NCBI RefSeq assembly: GCF_008831285.2
Contig: NC_045145.1
Span: 15,516,040 to 15,580,039, forward strand
DNA from: Nymphaea colorata
Lineage: Eukaryota; Streptophyta; Magnoliopsida; Nymphaeales; Nymphaeaceae
Length of the DNA stretch: 64,000 nucleotides
Reading direction: 5' to 3'
Shown: one piece after another, positions 36,395-50,266 of the stretch
How positions within the stretch are numbered: position 1 is the first letter of the stretch
How the letters are laid out: each line of letters starts with the position of its first letter
Position numbers and translations under genes: made by a program
The notes under the pieces: generated by a model
What the model was told of the DNA's origin: nothing
Databases searched by the model: none
What the model saw: the letters and a program-made list of their open reading frames with translations, nothing else

Positions 36395-38460
36395 ACCCGA
36401 CTAGTCCCTGTAATGTATAAAATTTAGATCCTATCTACCGAGTAAGGTGAAGGATTGGCCAATCCGGTAAGCTGCGGTTTTGGTAGTTGAAGATTGTCTT
36501 TCACTCTTTCTGAAAAATTGTACCACTCATCCGCAGTAACAGAAGCCTGTAAAGCTTAATGATCCGTCCTGTATATGACATTCTTTTTATTAGCTTATAA
36601 AATAGCAATAGCCTTCTCAGATATGGTTTTCAAGTGGTTCTGCAATTAACAGTATGTACATCTGCTTGGGCTTCGATACTCTGGTTTAGAGTCGTGGAGT
36701 TTTATCATTTCCGTGTATGCTACATTGGTTCACTCGCAACTTCAAATTGCTGAAGCTTCTGAAAGTCATGTCAGAGCATCGGGGTTAGGTTCTTTTGCTC
36801 TTCGATACTCACTCCAAGTCTTTTTTGATGATTGGTTCGGACCTCAAATAAAGCATATTTGTTAACTTTCCAACTGCTTCCATGTAATCCTGCCTTGATA
36901 ACAATGGCCATGGATCCTGCTGTATTATAAACTCTTGTATCAGCTGGTAAACAGTACTGGTTGGAAATTGGAATACGTTCGTTCCAACAGGAGCCCATAA
37001 ATCTTTAACTGCTTCTCTGCCAAGCCTGCCTTTCATTGCAATAAACCATGGACTCCAGTGTCCCCCCTTCTCCCCACCGCCGCCTGTTTCTCGTGTCGTG
37101 AGCAAAGAAAGTGGAAATGGTGTGTGGCCTGTCATAATGTCATGGTGAATTGAGGAGCACGGCTGCACGGGGAATCTATTGGAACTTAACCACCAGATCA
37201 TCAGACCTCAAAGAATCCCATGTACAACCAGAGAGAGCCAGGATTGTGTTCCAAACGAACTTTTTTTCTGTATAATTTTATCTTACCCATATTTTATTTT
37301 ACTTTATTTTGCTTTTTTCTGACCGAATGTTACTTGTAAAAGAAATTCATTAAAGAAGAACTTTGCAGAATCCGGCATCCCTTCCACTCCCATGTCAATT
37401 TCCTCTTGTTTCTTTATAAAGAGGAGGAGGAAAAATACATTAATGGCCGTCAAGCATGTGAGACGACAATTAAATGTATGTATGTACTGAATCTCCCAGA
37501 TACCAACGAAACGGCCTTCGGATTTGAACGAATCTCTAGTCAGAGTCAAGATCCCTCCTCGGGAAGTGACTTCTTTTCATCTAAATCTGAAGGATATCAA
37601 TTATCAGCTGAATTTAGGGGCTTCGCGACTAAGAACGCCGTACAGAACTAGCAAGTAAATCAACCGGTTTTAATCCTGAAACAATGCGCAGAACCTGTCT
37701 TAATCCAGAAACTAGGACTCTGATGAGTAGTTTTAGGGACGCAGAACAAGCCAGATGTTGGTCTCTTAACACTGCAAAAGAAACGAAGAATGGGATGAAA
37801 AGATGGAACACAGATGAGATCTCCGCTTCTTATATACATAAATACAAGAATCCTCAAAGAAAGATTTTACCATCCACAACAACACTATTGCTTGATTCAC
37901 TTTGCTCCAAAGAAGCAAAAAAAAAAATGCAAAACCCAATGTATATAATACTGTTATGTAAAGTTTAAGCAAGCTTCTTAGCCATACAATCCATGCATGA
38001 AATAAAGAAACTCCAAGTGGGCATGTGCTGCTCAATGAGCGTGTGACAGCCACTAATGATAGTACGATACTATAAGAACAAAAAGTTCTAAAATTCACCT
38101 TCCCCACTCATTCCACGCTTCATTAGTTTTCATTACTGAATAATAACAACCCTTATGCCCATATCAGAAATCAGCAAAATTAATATTCCTTCTTTTTTGC
38201 GCTTCCAGCAGCCGTTCATCTCCGGAGAAACCGATCATCAAGAAAACGAACGGCATCCCAAAGACTCTCTCTGGCTGCCGTAGATGTGGGCAGATGGACG
38301 GCACTTGAAAATGCGTCATACTTTTCCTCGTCTACCGTGTGGCCCACTCAATGAGTGCCGCTGGCGCTGACTCCTCACCGAGCTGGTCGGCACTTCCACT
38401 CTCGCAACTTAATTGTCAATTCTACCCTTCATGGCAAGGAAAAATGACACTTACGTAATG
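36395..38460. other. intergenic, no gene recognised
   Basis: The start is 3' UTR of the DUF760 gene. The minus-strand open frame at 36809-37201 (130 codons) is long for this base composition but shows no recognisable domain and no obvious splice partners. Nothing else stands out. Confidence 0.45.
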
Positions 38461-39433
38461 ACCAGCGTTATCCCCAGCCCGGAGCCCAAGAGGGCAGGCG
38501 CCGCCCCGTGAGCTCCAGCGCAGACTGCGGACCGGTCTGGCGACGGGCAAGCCCTCGACGGTCACCGGCCTCGCATTTATGGCTCATTGGACCGGCCTGA
38601 CTCCAAAAGGGCAATTTCGGTATCAAGTGATTATCCAACGCCAGGGGTGGGTCCCGTATCTAGCACTCTTCGCCGCTGCAAACCGGCCGCCGCTGGACAG
38701 CCACGCCCTGGGGAACGGCCTTTAACGTCTCTCGCCGAAGGGTGGGTGCTTCAGGTAATTGTGCAGATGGACATGAGGAGGGGACACTCGAGGAATTTTT
38801 GCAAAAGAATGGCCCCTTGTGGTAAAAGTGGTGAACACCTAAATTAACGGCGTCAAAGCTCTGCCTGCCGGCGAAGGCTCTCCCGCGCCGGAATTAACGG
38901 CGTCAGCCCTTCCCCGCCCTCGAGTGTGGATCCCACCTTTCAACGGTCCACCTCCTGGATGACGTGGCAACCAAGTTGGCACGTCAGCGCTTCGAAGTGG
39001 GTATCGGGATCTGCAAGATCCGACCCGGAAGAAGACGACAACCCTCTGACACGTGTGGTTCAACGGCTTTCGTACTCCACAGTGAGCGCTGCCATGATGA
39101 CTGAAATAGCCTCGGTTGATCGCGGTATCAACTCCTATGTCCTTCCCTTTCACGCCTCTGGAGACGCAGTAGCGAAGCAGAATGACGAACTTACCCCGGA
39201 GACCACCGCCTCAAGACTGCGTACTTACGAACTAGGACATGTATGGTAATGACGCTTTCCCAAGGGCATTATAAGGCCTTTGGCTTCAACTACTCTGGAT
39301 TAGTAAGACAAAGCGGATGGGATTAACGTAATTAACTTCTTTTTATTTTATTTTATTGTCAGCTATTAAAGAAACATCAAACGAAACAAGAAAACAAAGG
39401 ACAGGACTCGTCAGAGGCACGAAAGGATCAGGA
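38461..39433 (+). promoter_or_regulatory. GC-rich promoter region of XTH gene with ACGT elements
   Basis: The block of about 600 bp at 38.46-39.08 kb is distinctly more GC-rich than its surroundings. It contains TGACGTGGCA (38960-38969) facing TGGCACGTCA (38977-38986), an inverted pair of bZIP-type ACGT sites, and a G-box/ABRE-like ACACGTGT at 39049-39056. A 14-bp direct repeat, AATTAACGGCGTCA, occurs at 38842-38855 and 38892-38905, exactly 50 bp apart. Open frames here (for example 38839-39153, -) show no recognisable domain. Abscisic-acid or light-type regulation of the XTH gene would fit the elements but is inferred. Confidence 0.5.
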
Positions 39434-39440
39434 TATAAAG
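39434..39440 (+). promoter_or_regulatory. TATA box of XTH gene
   Basis: TATAAAG within GGATATAAAGCC lies 83 bp upstream of the ATG. It is followed by a CT-rich stretch (39449-39482) typical of a plant transcription start and leader. Confidence 0.6.
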
Positions 39441-39522
39441 CCTCGTCCTCTCTCTTGCTCCTTCGCTCTCTCTCTCTAGCTCTCTAAAAGGTCACTTTCT
39501 TTTTCCCGCTGAGAGCGTCTCA

Positions 39523-41379
39523 ATGGAGAGTCGTCTTCTTCCCACTCTGATTCTTCATCTCCCCTTGGCGCTGCTGCTGCTCTATCACTCAGCTGCAGCT
39601 TCATCTGTGCTTCAGAAGTTGGCGAGTGTATCCTTCGATGAGGGGTACACGCACCTCTTTGGAGAAGACAATCTCATAGTTCAGAGAGATGGAAGGACAG
39701 TTCATATCTCTTTGGACAAATACTCTGGTTCTTCTCTCTCTCTCTCTCTCTCTCTTCCCCCTGTCTCTCTGTTTTTCTTCATTCTGTTCCTTAGTTTTCT
39801 TTCATGCTTGTTTGCAGGTTCTGGTTTTGTCTCTCATGAATTGTACCAGTATGGTTTCTTTAGTGCTTCGATAAAATTGCCGGCGGATTATACAGCAGGA
39901 GTGGTCGTCGCCTTCTATGTAAATTTATTGATCTCTTCTTCTCCTTCGTCGTCGTTTTCCTTCCTTGGTCTTTACTTCTTTTTGTTTTGATATGGATTTG
40001 GAACTGGGTTTTGTGATAGATGTCAAATGCGGACATCTTCGAGACAAATCACGACGAGATAGATTTCGAGTTCTTGGGAAATATCCGGGGCCGAGAGTGG
40101 AGAGTGCAGACGAATGTTTATGGCAATGGGAGCACCGCAAGAGGGAGGGAGGAGCGTTATGGCCTTTGGTTTGATCCCTCTGAGGAGTTTCATCGATACA
40201 GCATCCTCTGGACTGATACCCACATCGTGTAATTTCTCTCCCTCTTCATTTTTTTTCGCCTGCTTTCTTCCAAGGTGCTTCTGTTGGTTTTATTTCACAT
40301 ATAATATAGTGACCTTCTTCATTATCTCATTTGAAGCTTCATTCTTTTTTTTTCTTCTTTTTTATCCTTTTCCATGTAACACAGCAGGGCTGTTGAATAT
40401 ATTTTACTAGAAAGTATTGCTCTTTATTTTTCATGTAACAGAGTTCCCTCTGTTTTTGGCTTTTTAGACCTTTCCTCATGTGATGGGATACCTCATACCT
40501 GTTCTTCAAAGATAATTTGTCCACGAGTTTTGCCTTTTTTGAAAAATTTGATTATATATGTTTCCTAGTAACAATTTGACACCGGCCTCCCTGTCTCAAT
40601 TCCTGATCATCAGCCTCCTTTTCTCCTTCCTGGTGACATTCATGTCGTTGCTTGTCTCCTTCCCATGTACAGGTCAATCTCTTGACTCTTGCAAATTTCA
40701 GTTACATACTCCACCTCTTTCTCAATCTCTTTTTTGGTGGGGAGTAGAGCCTTCTGTGTTCCTTCCCATGCAGAAAGCAGTTCTCTTTTCATTCCCCAAG
40801 AGACTTATTTCCTTTTCCTTCTTCCCCGTGTGGTAGAGCAATATCTTCTTCTTCTTCTTTGTTGTATTGATGATTTGATCATACGTTTTCGGCATTTTTT
40901 TCTCCAGTTTCTACGTCGACAACGTGCCTATTAGAGAGGTGAAGAGGACGGAACCGGTGGCCGGCGACTACCCCACGAAACCCATGTCTCTGTACACTAC
41001 CATCTGGGACGGCTCCGAGTGGGCAACCTCCGGCGGCCGATATAAGGTCAATTACAAGCTCGCTCCCTACGTCGCCCGTTTCACCGATCTCATCCTCCAC
41101 GGCTGTGCCGTCGACCCGATTGAGCTGCAACAGTCCGCCTGCGATGGTGCCCATTCCGTCCTCTCGGCTTTCACCCTCTCTCCAGAGGACATGTCCGCCA
41201 TGGACAAGTTCAGGGACAAGCACATGACCTACTCCTACTGCTACGACCGTGTCAGGTACCCCGTTCCACTGCCGGAGTGCGTCCTCCAGCCGGACATAGC
41301 TGACAGGCTCGGCGAGACTGGGGCAACTAAATTCGGCAGGCGGCGGCGTCACGGCCGTCGACATCGCCGTTCTGCATGA
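39523..41379 (+). CDS. xyloglucan endotransglucosylase/hydrolase, group III (XTH27/28-like)
   Basis: Four exons, 39523-39727, 39818-39918, 40020-40228 and 40908-41379, give 328 aa. It is a secreted GH16 enzyme that cuts and rejoins, or hydrolyses, xyloglucan in the cell wall. A hydrophobic signal peptide (about 1-26) is followed by the GH16 fold with active site HDEIDFEFLG (113-122), where E115 is the expected nucleophile and E119 the acid/base. An N-glycosylation sequon NGS (138-140) sits at the conserved place after the active site. The XET C-terminal domain has C238, C250, C283 and C296, expected to pair in disulphides, plus TYSYCYDR (279-286). The Arg-rich tail RRRRHGRRHRR resembles the basic tails of Arabidopsis XTH27/28. 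Length fits the family (about 330). All junctions use GT-AG and restore family-like sequence. Intron 1 is only 90 nt, mostly a TC repeat, and has no in-frame stop. Confidence 0.95.
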
Positions 41380-42251
41380 GCCCTTGAATAAGTGCAGCAC
41401 CACCAGGCACCAGCAGAAGCCATTCATGGGCGATTCTTTTCAAGAGGTTGAGATTGCTTTCACGTTTTGATTCATGGAACATTATGGTCTTTCGCTTCTG
41501 GGTTCTGTTGCCTTCACGTGTGTGTACATAAAAATTTATTAAGGTGTTGTTAGTTGATGGCTTTGGATTCCATCAAAATGGTCACCTGGTCTCTCTGCTT
41601 CCCTCTATAACCCATCTATTGTTGTTATTGTCTTCCTATGATTGTTTCTCAATGTACTTTCCCATCCACATTTTCCATTTAATAATATGACCATGACTGT
41701 GATAATTGAGAGTTGTGAGTTCCTCTGCGTGTTCTGTGAGAGAGAGAGACAGAGAGGGAGGGAGATGATGGTGCGGTACTGTAGATTCTATTGTGGATTC
41801 TTATTGATGTGAATTCATGGGGAGCTGGTGGAAAGTTGGGACCAGCTGAGGAAAGAAAGAAAGATATACATATCAATTTAGATAGAAAGATGACAGCTTA
41901 GACTCTGTGCTCCTACCTAACTGAGTGAAGTAGCAGTGACTGTGTTTTCTTGCAAGTGAGGGGAAAGTTTGTTCTTTTGCGCATCATTCTGCTTCGATCA
42001 CGTTGATGTTGCGTGAATTTGGTGACATTTACTAGTTATCTTTACCAAATGGAGATTTTATTATTGGAAGGGACTGGGGATTTGAAGACCTTGTAGTTGA
42101 AGGAAGCTACGAGTACGTGTTGCTTGCCGTAATTTGATATATGCGTGTGATTATTAGCAGGGGCCACCAAAAATGCAAGAACACATCTGAATTCATTGAA
42201 TTGACTGTGAGAAGAAAACAGAAGATCATTTTGTTGAAGAGTAAATTTCAA
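41380..42251. other. XTH 3' region and intergenic
   Basis: AATAAT words near 41680 may be polyadenylation signals. No further gene is recognised. Confidence 0.45.
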
Positions 42252-42575
42252 ATTTGAAGAAACCGAAACCACCCACATGGCAGCAGTAATCTAACTCCAT
42301 TAGATGAGCAAGTTCTTCACGCTAACGATGGCGATGACAGATTAGCAGCAAAAAAGCAATAAATCTCAAGTGAATGAATCTGGTAGAGAAGAATTTAAAA
42401 CTGTAGCTGTCAACTTTGAAGAAAACGAAACCACCCACATGGCAGTTAGTCGCCTAAACTCCATTAAACCAGCAAGTTTTTCGCTCCAATTAAAATGCTG
42501 ATGACAGATTAGCAGCAAGAAGCAATAAAATCGATTTGGGTGTGGTGGAGCAGAATTAAAAACTGTGGGTCCTCG
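42252..42575. repeat. diverged tandem duplication, period about 161 bp
   Basis: Copy 1 (about 42252-42411) and copy 2 (about 42413-42575) share TTTGAAGAAA, CGAAACCACCCACATGGCAG, CTCCATTA, GATGACAGATTAGCAGCAA, AGCAATAAA and AAAACTGT. No coding sequence is evident. Confidence 0.85.
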
Positions 42576-44845
<2,270 letters not shown>

Positions 44846-45030
44846 CAGGGGCGGAGCGAAGGGGGGCCTGGCCCTACCTCAAAAATTTTTTTTAAAAATT
44901 TGCATGTAAATTTTAGAAAATTTCACTTGTTTTATATAAAAAAAATTTGAAAAATGATATTTGGGTCCATGTTAAAATTTAAAAACTTTCATTCGGCGCC
45001 TCTCATAAAAACTTTCTGGCTCTGCCCCTT
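44846..45030. mobile_element. hAT-like MITE with perfect 8-bp target duplication
   Basis: The left end is CAGGGGCGGAGC; the reverse complement of the right end is AAGGGGCAGAGCC. AACATGCG is repeated exactly on both sides (44838-44845 and 45031-45038), which is diagnostic of hAT insertion. The 185-bp interior is A/T-rich and non-coding. It is the cleanest member of a family also seen at 10520-10707 and, more degenerate, at 8846-8990 and 13900-14079. Confidence 0.85.
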
Positions 45031-48000
45031 AACATGCGTGAGGCATCCACCTGTACCAAACCGTTTCTTTGGCCGTAGCTACTATAAAATCAAAGTTATT
45101 TGATAACATTTTGTTAGTATACCAGCCGATAAGGGGTCTGCTACATAAAATCATGATCCTTAGAGATTGTTTCGCCGCAGAAACATCATGTAAATGTTTC
45201 ATAAATCTATCCTAAAGATTGGAGCAGGTTCATGAGTCTTACTTGTGTCATAGATGATTCCGATGTATCAGATTTATTCAAAGAGTTCATGTAGATCTGA
45301 CTAGCTAAACATTTAGAAATTTTAAAAATCAAAATTTTGTTGTTGCCATGAGTTTCCACTGGGTAATACCAAGTAATTGCGATAAGCATCCCTCTTTTTG
45401 TAGTAAATAATTTCTAAAATTAGGAGAAAATTAATGCAGATCTGTAAACACTCAATAGATGCTAATGAATTGGAAAAAAAATTAAAAATATATATTTAAA
45501 GTTTGAGCAAATAACAAATCATTCCTCACTTTTTAAAGTTTAATAAATACTCGTTAAACTCTAATTAAGAAAATCTGTAAAGAGCCGCCTGCTGATAGAA
45601 AGCATTATTTTTGTATGTAAGATGACAAAAATATAATGCATCTACACACCGATTTCATCCTTTTTCTCACAATGGACTTTATTTTTCTCCTTTCTTTTTA
45701 TTTTTGTAACTCCCATTTTCCCACAAAAGAAAACGACGGTTTGAATAAAATGATTCTGTGATTAAGATTGCAATAAACAAAGATTTTCGATCTGCAGAAT
45801 CTAGCAAAAGTTAGGCAATTGGACTGCACCGGCCCTACCATGTGCACTGAGGTCACTGAATCGAGTCCCACCATTAAAGGTCCCTTTCACATCACAGTCA
45901 TTCGTTTAGCCGTCAGTATGTGTTCCACTTGCATATAAATGTCTGTTTGGAAGCCTCAAAGATGGCCTGAAGATTATTCCCGATACCTACACTGTCAACA
46001 TTAAGTTTATATAAATTAAATCATGATTTTGATATATGATTTGGGAAATTACATAAGAACAAATAGAAACTCTGAAAAATCGAAATAAGAAAAGGAAGGT
46101 TTTTTCTTCTAAGTTTTATGATCAGAATGTGTTTCGTATAGAATGATGAAAATATTTCAACTTTTGAGATAGATTCACGAAACACTATATTATCGAACCT
46201 ACTTTATATATGGGGCAGGTTTATAAAATAGTAATAAGCTATTACTATTGCTAAACGACGATGCATTAAGTATCAAGTGATTATCGTGATTATTATATTA
46301 TATATTGCATTTTATGTGTTTTTTTTTTACTTTTCTAATTACTTTAGAAATTAAAAAAAAAACAAAGAAATAAGTTGATATAGGCTGTGATGTATGTCCG
46401 TCCATACACCATATTGGTTAGCAAACCGAAATGGCATCGATTTCGAGGTAGTAACATAGACTTCTTTGCCATTGGAAGTTTTTTTTTTTTTAATTTAAGC
46501 AAATCATCTCACTCAATCATTTAAAAATGAAGAATTTTAAAATGTGGCCACTGGAAAAAAAATTCTGAATAATGTGTAGGACCCATGTTATAACTCTCTT
46601 ATAGGACGCCAATAAATCAAATTTTATGTGCATTCAAGGAGAGAATGTCAAACAAAAAGAAGGCAACTCAATTATTCGCCTAGCCGTTGATCACTACATA
46701 TAATTAATTTATTAAAATATTATCTTGAGAATCTAACCTGATAAATTGATCTTAAGAGTAATTTGGGGAGAAATATTTATTAAGCTTGTCGTTCTTTTTA
46801 CTTTAACAACGTTTTTTAATTAATAAAAAAAAAAGAATGGCTCTTATAACATCAAAATTTTGATAATAGAAAGATAATTTTTTTACAAAAAATATAATAT
46901 CTAAAGAGAAATGAACCCTGGATATATTCTTAACTCCAAAATTGAAAAAAAAAAAGTTATAGTGCCGCATGAAAAAGAAGTTGTATAGTAACAAAAATGA
47001 AAACGTTAGTGGAGCAGTCGTGCTGCCTATTTTTATCGATAGGTACATCACTGTGGAATTATTGCGCCTACCGTTCACGGCGTCGACCTAATATGATTAT
47101 AAATACCAACTGACAACGATGCTTAGTCCCTGAAAAAGCATAAAGAAGGATCAACCTCCCCATATAAAATTTTCCTCCCAAACTTCAATGCATTTAAATA
47201 CTAGCGGCACTGCACATAAATGCCTCCCCTCCTCTTCATTTTTCTATACTCAAATCTCTTCAACACAGTATTATATTTCACAAAGTCAAGCACTTATCAT
47301 GCACAAGATATCAGCCATTCATCATACATATTAATATTATAAGGCACTGAGATTGGCCTGATGACGCCCCTTACACATGAGACAAACATTCAAATATAGA
47401 GTCCCAAAGGTGTCAGTGGGTCAGGCTTGTGCTGGACCAGGAAACAGATCTGGATCCAATTGAATTAAAACAATGCCAAAGGGGAGGGTCTGATCTAAAT
47501 CCACGGTTCTGAGGATCTCAAACTCGAAACTATCAAATTCCCGTCGTTTAGATTTATTTGGATCCATAGCGTTCTATACGCAATGACATAAGGACACGAT
47601 CTGTAACAAATTTAACTTGGTAGACAGCCTCGAATGCTATGTTGGTATGACCACAGCCGTGACCTCATCAGTTGGAAGATGGGGGGTTGAGCCACATCAT
47701 ATTGCATTCCACAACTTCAACTAAGGCACCTAATTTTTGCCCATAAAAAACATAATTACCATGTTTTAGTACCTTTTCAATACTTGGGGCTTTAAGTTTT
47801 ATATTTCCTCACAAAGAAAGGCATCAAAGTCTCAACGACCAATACAATTCTATATTATCAAGTTTCTTGATATATATATATATATATATGGAGGTGACGC
47901 ATTTTATCTTATTTACTACCTTGGGACAGAATTTGATGATATCACCAAGACGTTCTTGAATAAATAGATGATGTCAATATAGACTGAAACTAAACTATTA

Positions 48001-48240
48001 GTTTATCATGCCAACTCAATCTCATCTAGGTAAACTATCACAATGTTGCCACCAGTCTTGACCTAGATTGGACCCGGACCCAGATCCCACCCTGGTACTG
48101 TAACATATGAACCAGAGATGGCCTGAATAAAGAAAATCACCATCTTCTTACATCAACAACATTATAAAAAACTACGGGTCATAATCTGGATCCGAGTTTG
48201 GTAAGATCCTGTGGGAAATAGTTCAGGTTATTCGCTAATA
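45031..48240. other. intergenic, no gene recognised
   Basis: Strongly AT-rich with many poly-A and poly-T runs. The minus-strand open frame at 46803-47078 is a Phe/Lys/Asn-rich composition artefact. A (TA)n lies at 47871-47889. A GAATCGAGTCCC word at 45860 resembles a pol III B-box, but no tRNA can be folded around it. Confidence 0.45.
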
Positions 48241-48660
48241 TTAAATTGAGACATCGTCCAATTTAATACGGGTTGAATTCGAATCTGATCCGATTTGTTG
48301 GGAAAGCCTTGACATCATTTAGGAATGTAAACAGATGAATATATCTAATTACTGATTTGATTTTGAACCAATCTTATCATGATCTTTCTAAATGAGTTGA
48401 TTCAAATTCAATTCCATGGACAAATTCGCCTCAATTGTTAACTTTCTTAACAGTAATTAATCCGTTTTATCATTTTATATCAATTAGTTAAATCTTTTTG
48501 ACTAATTCGCAACCGATTCAGGTCAATCGGCCTTTACAAACTGTTTCCAACCATTTAGTTGGATCCGGTAAACACATCTAGTGTCAATCACTAAATGGAT
48601 TTGGATCTGACACATAATTTCGTAGCTGAATCCAAATTCGCATACGATGTCAGACTGGGA
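48240..48660. repeat. GATCCGATT-rich element remnants
   Basis: Degenerate GAATCTGATCCGATT-like words, as in 2384-2783 and 4114-4534. A right-end-like TTGACATCATTTA (48308-48320) abuts a left-end-like TAGGAATGTAAACAG (48320-48334), and a possible partner CCGGTAAACACATCTA ends at 48580. No target duplication was found, so only family membership is suggested. Confidence 0.35.
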
Positions 48661-49250
48661 TCTGATAAACAGGGATCCAAATTTGGCGAGGACCACCAGG
48701 AAGGAACAGTGTGTCCCATTCAACGAAGGAAATCGAGTGCCTAGAAAGATCGTGAACTTGGCTTTGTTTGAAGCGTCCCCCCATGTGATACTGCCTCCAA
48801 TGATTCGTTTGGCCCACAAAATTGAATGCTAAGTCACAAGGGACGTCCCCTTCCTCTGGCTGTGCGTGCGTCTCCTGTGTTCGGACTCACCGGACTCACA
48901 CAACCACTGTTGATATTAAAAAGAAAAAAGATTTACTAAAAGCAGTTTCGCACCAAATATATTGAACCACTTTTTTGAAATATTTGCAACATTTTGTGTT
49001 CTACGGAAAATTAATCACGAAAAGTGTTTTAATGAGGTAAAAAAAAAAGGGAAAAATCTAAAACGGGAATGATCACGGGGCGGCTTTCAGCTCCGTGTGA
49101 AGGGGGACGGGGCACCGGCCGAACCGGTTACCCACGCGGGTTCGGTCGACCGCATCAACGGGCTCGCACTGCCTGCTCCCGGTCACCCCGTGGACCCCGG
49201 GGCAGTTTTAAGAGTTTTGAGTGGAGCTTCTCAGCAACCCCCGGGACCCT
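48661..49250 (+). promoter_or_regulatory. upstream/promoter region of ALKBH10B-like gene
   Basis: An AT-rich stretch (48,900-49,060) gives way to a GC-rich block (49,065-49,210) and then a CT/CA-rich stretch (from about 49,250) like that at other plant transcription starts. No clear TATA box was identified. Confidence 0.35.
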
Positions 49251-49941
49251 CACTCTCTCTCTCACACACTCTCTCTCCTGTGCGTGTGTGCCTGTGAGGA
49301 GGAGCTCTAGCTGTGGGGAAAAGCTGCCATCGTCGTCTGCGTCCGTTGCGTGCTCAGAGGGCCAACCCTTCTCTCACACAGCTCCACCTCTTCTCTCTCT
49401 TTCTCTTATTCTCGCTACGTTACGGCTCCCCGCCCATTCCACTCGTTTGGTAACTATTTCTTCCGCCTGCGTCGTGTGTGCTCCTTATTCATTCCATTCC
49501 TTTCTGTACCGCTCTCTGTCTCTGTCGCTCGCGGGAGGACTCATCTCCAAGATTTTCAGATCCGTCGCGTTTAAGATCGGGGCTGTTCTCCAGATCTTGG
49601 AGGCCGAGACGACGGAGTGAGCTGCGTTTGGCTCTGCATTTGGGTTCTCCGGTTGATAATTTTTAAAGAACAGCGGGGCGATTCCGTTGCTGTAGCTTCT
49701 TTCTTTTTCTTGCTTTTGTCTTTTCTTGTGTTTACCGGCCGAATCTCGGGGTCGCCTTCGAGGAACAGTGGCCGGAAGCCGTTGGTCGATCTAGATTGGC
49801 GGTGGATCGGGCAGCCGGGAGCGATCCGCGACAAGCTGCTGGTTACTTCATCCAGATATCGAGTGTCTTATTTTTCTTGTACTCCGATTCGGCTGTCCGT
49901 TCAATTGAACCATTTGTCTGCATTTGGATAGTCGGATCCGG

Positions 49942-49977
49942 ATGAGGAGTATTAGCTTTCGAGGGTTTTGTTGGTAA
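49942..49977 (+). other. 11-codon uORF in ALKBH10B-like leader
   Basis: ATG at 49942 opens an 11-codon frame ending in TAA. It lies in the presumed long leader of the ALKBH10B-like mRNA and could reduce main-frame translation if the leader is unspliced there. Confidence 0.35.
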
Positions 49978-50233
49978 AAATTTGGATCGTCCGAGCAGGC
50001 TCTGTAATTCGGTCTGTTCATTTTCTTGTGTTTTTGGAGAATTCTACTCATTAGACCATTAGTCGTGCAAAATAGTAGATCTGAGGACGAAGGATCGGCC
50101 TGCTCGGTGGAAAAGAGATTGAGTTTTGGGTTAAGAGTGGCCGGAGCATCAAAATTGGCCCTGCAATCAGGAGTCTTGGTGTCAGATCGTTGGACCGTCC
50201 GTCTAACTACGAGTGGCGAGGGATCCGTGTGAA

Positions 50234-50248
50234 ATGCGATTGGGATAG
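50234..50248 (+). other. 4-codon uORF just upstream of ALKBH10B-like start
   Basis: ATG-CGA-TTG-GGA-TAG ends 18 nt before the main ATG at 50267. Its AAATG context is moderate. Reinitiation at the main ATG would be needed if it is translated. Confidence 0.4.
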
Positions 50249-50266
50249 GTCTGATTTTGCTCGATC

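Noticed and set aside
38839-39249. Open frames of about 105 codons in the GC-rich block upstream of XTH
   Set aside because: Present on both strands with no domain; explained by high GC content in a promoter region.
40879-41427. 182-codon minus-strand open frame
   Set aside because: Antisense shadow of XTH exon 4, which carries clear GH16/XET C-terminal sequence on the + strand.
48308-48580. Complete hAT-like element with TAGGAATGTAAACAG ends
   Set aside because: The proposed flanks (ACATCATT and GTGTCAAT) do not match, so it is kept only as a degenerate remnant.
49571-50051. Open frames upstream of the ALKBH10B-like start on both strands
   Set aside because: No family-like residues, while the ATG at 50267 begins sequence typical of the plant ALKBH10 N-terminus; treated as leader.
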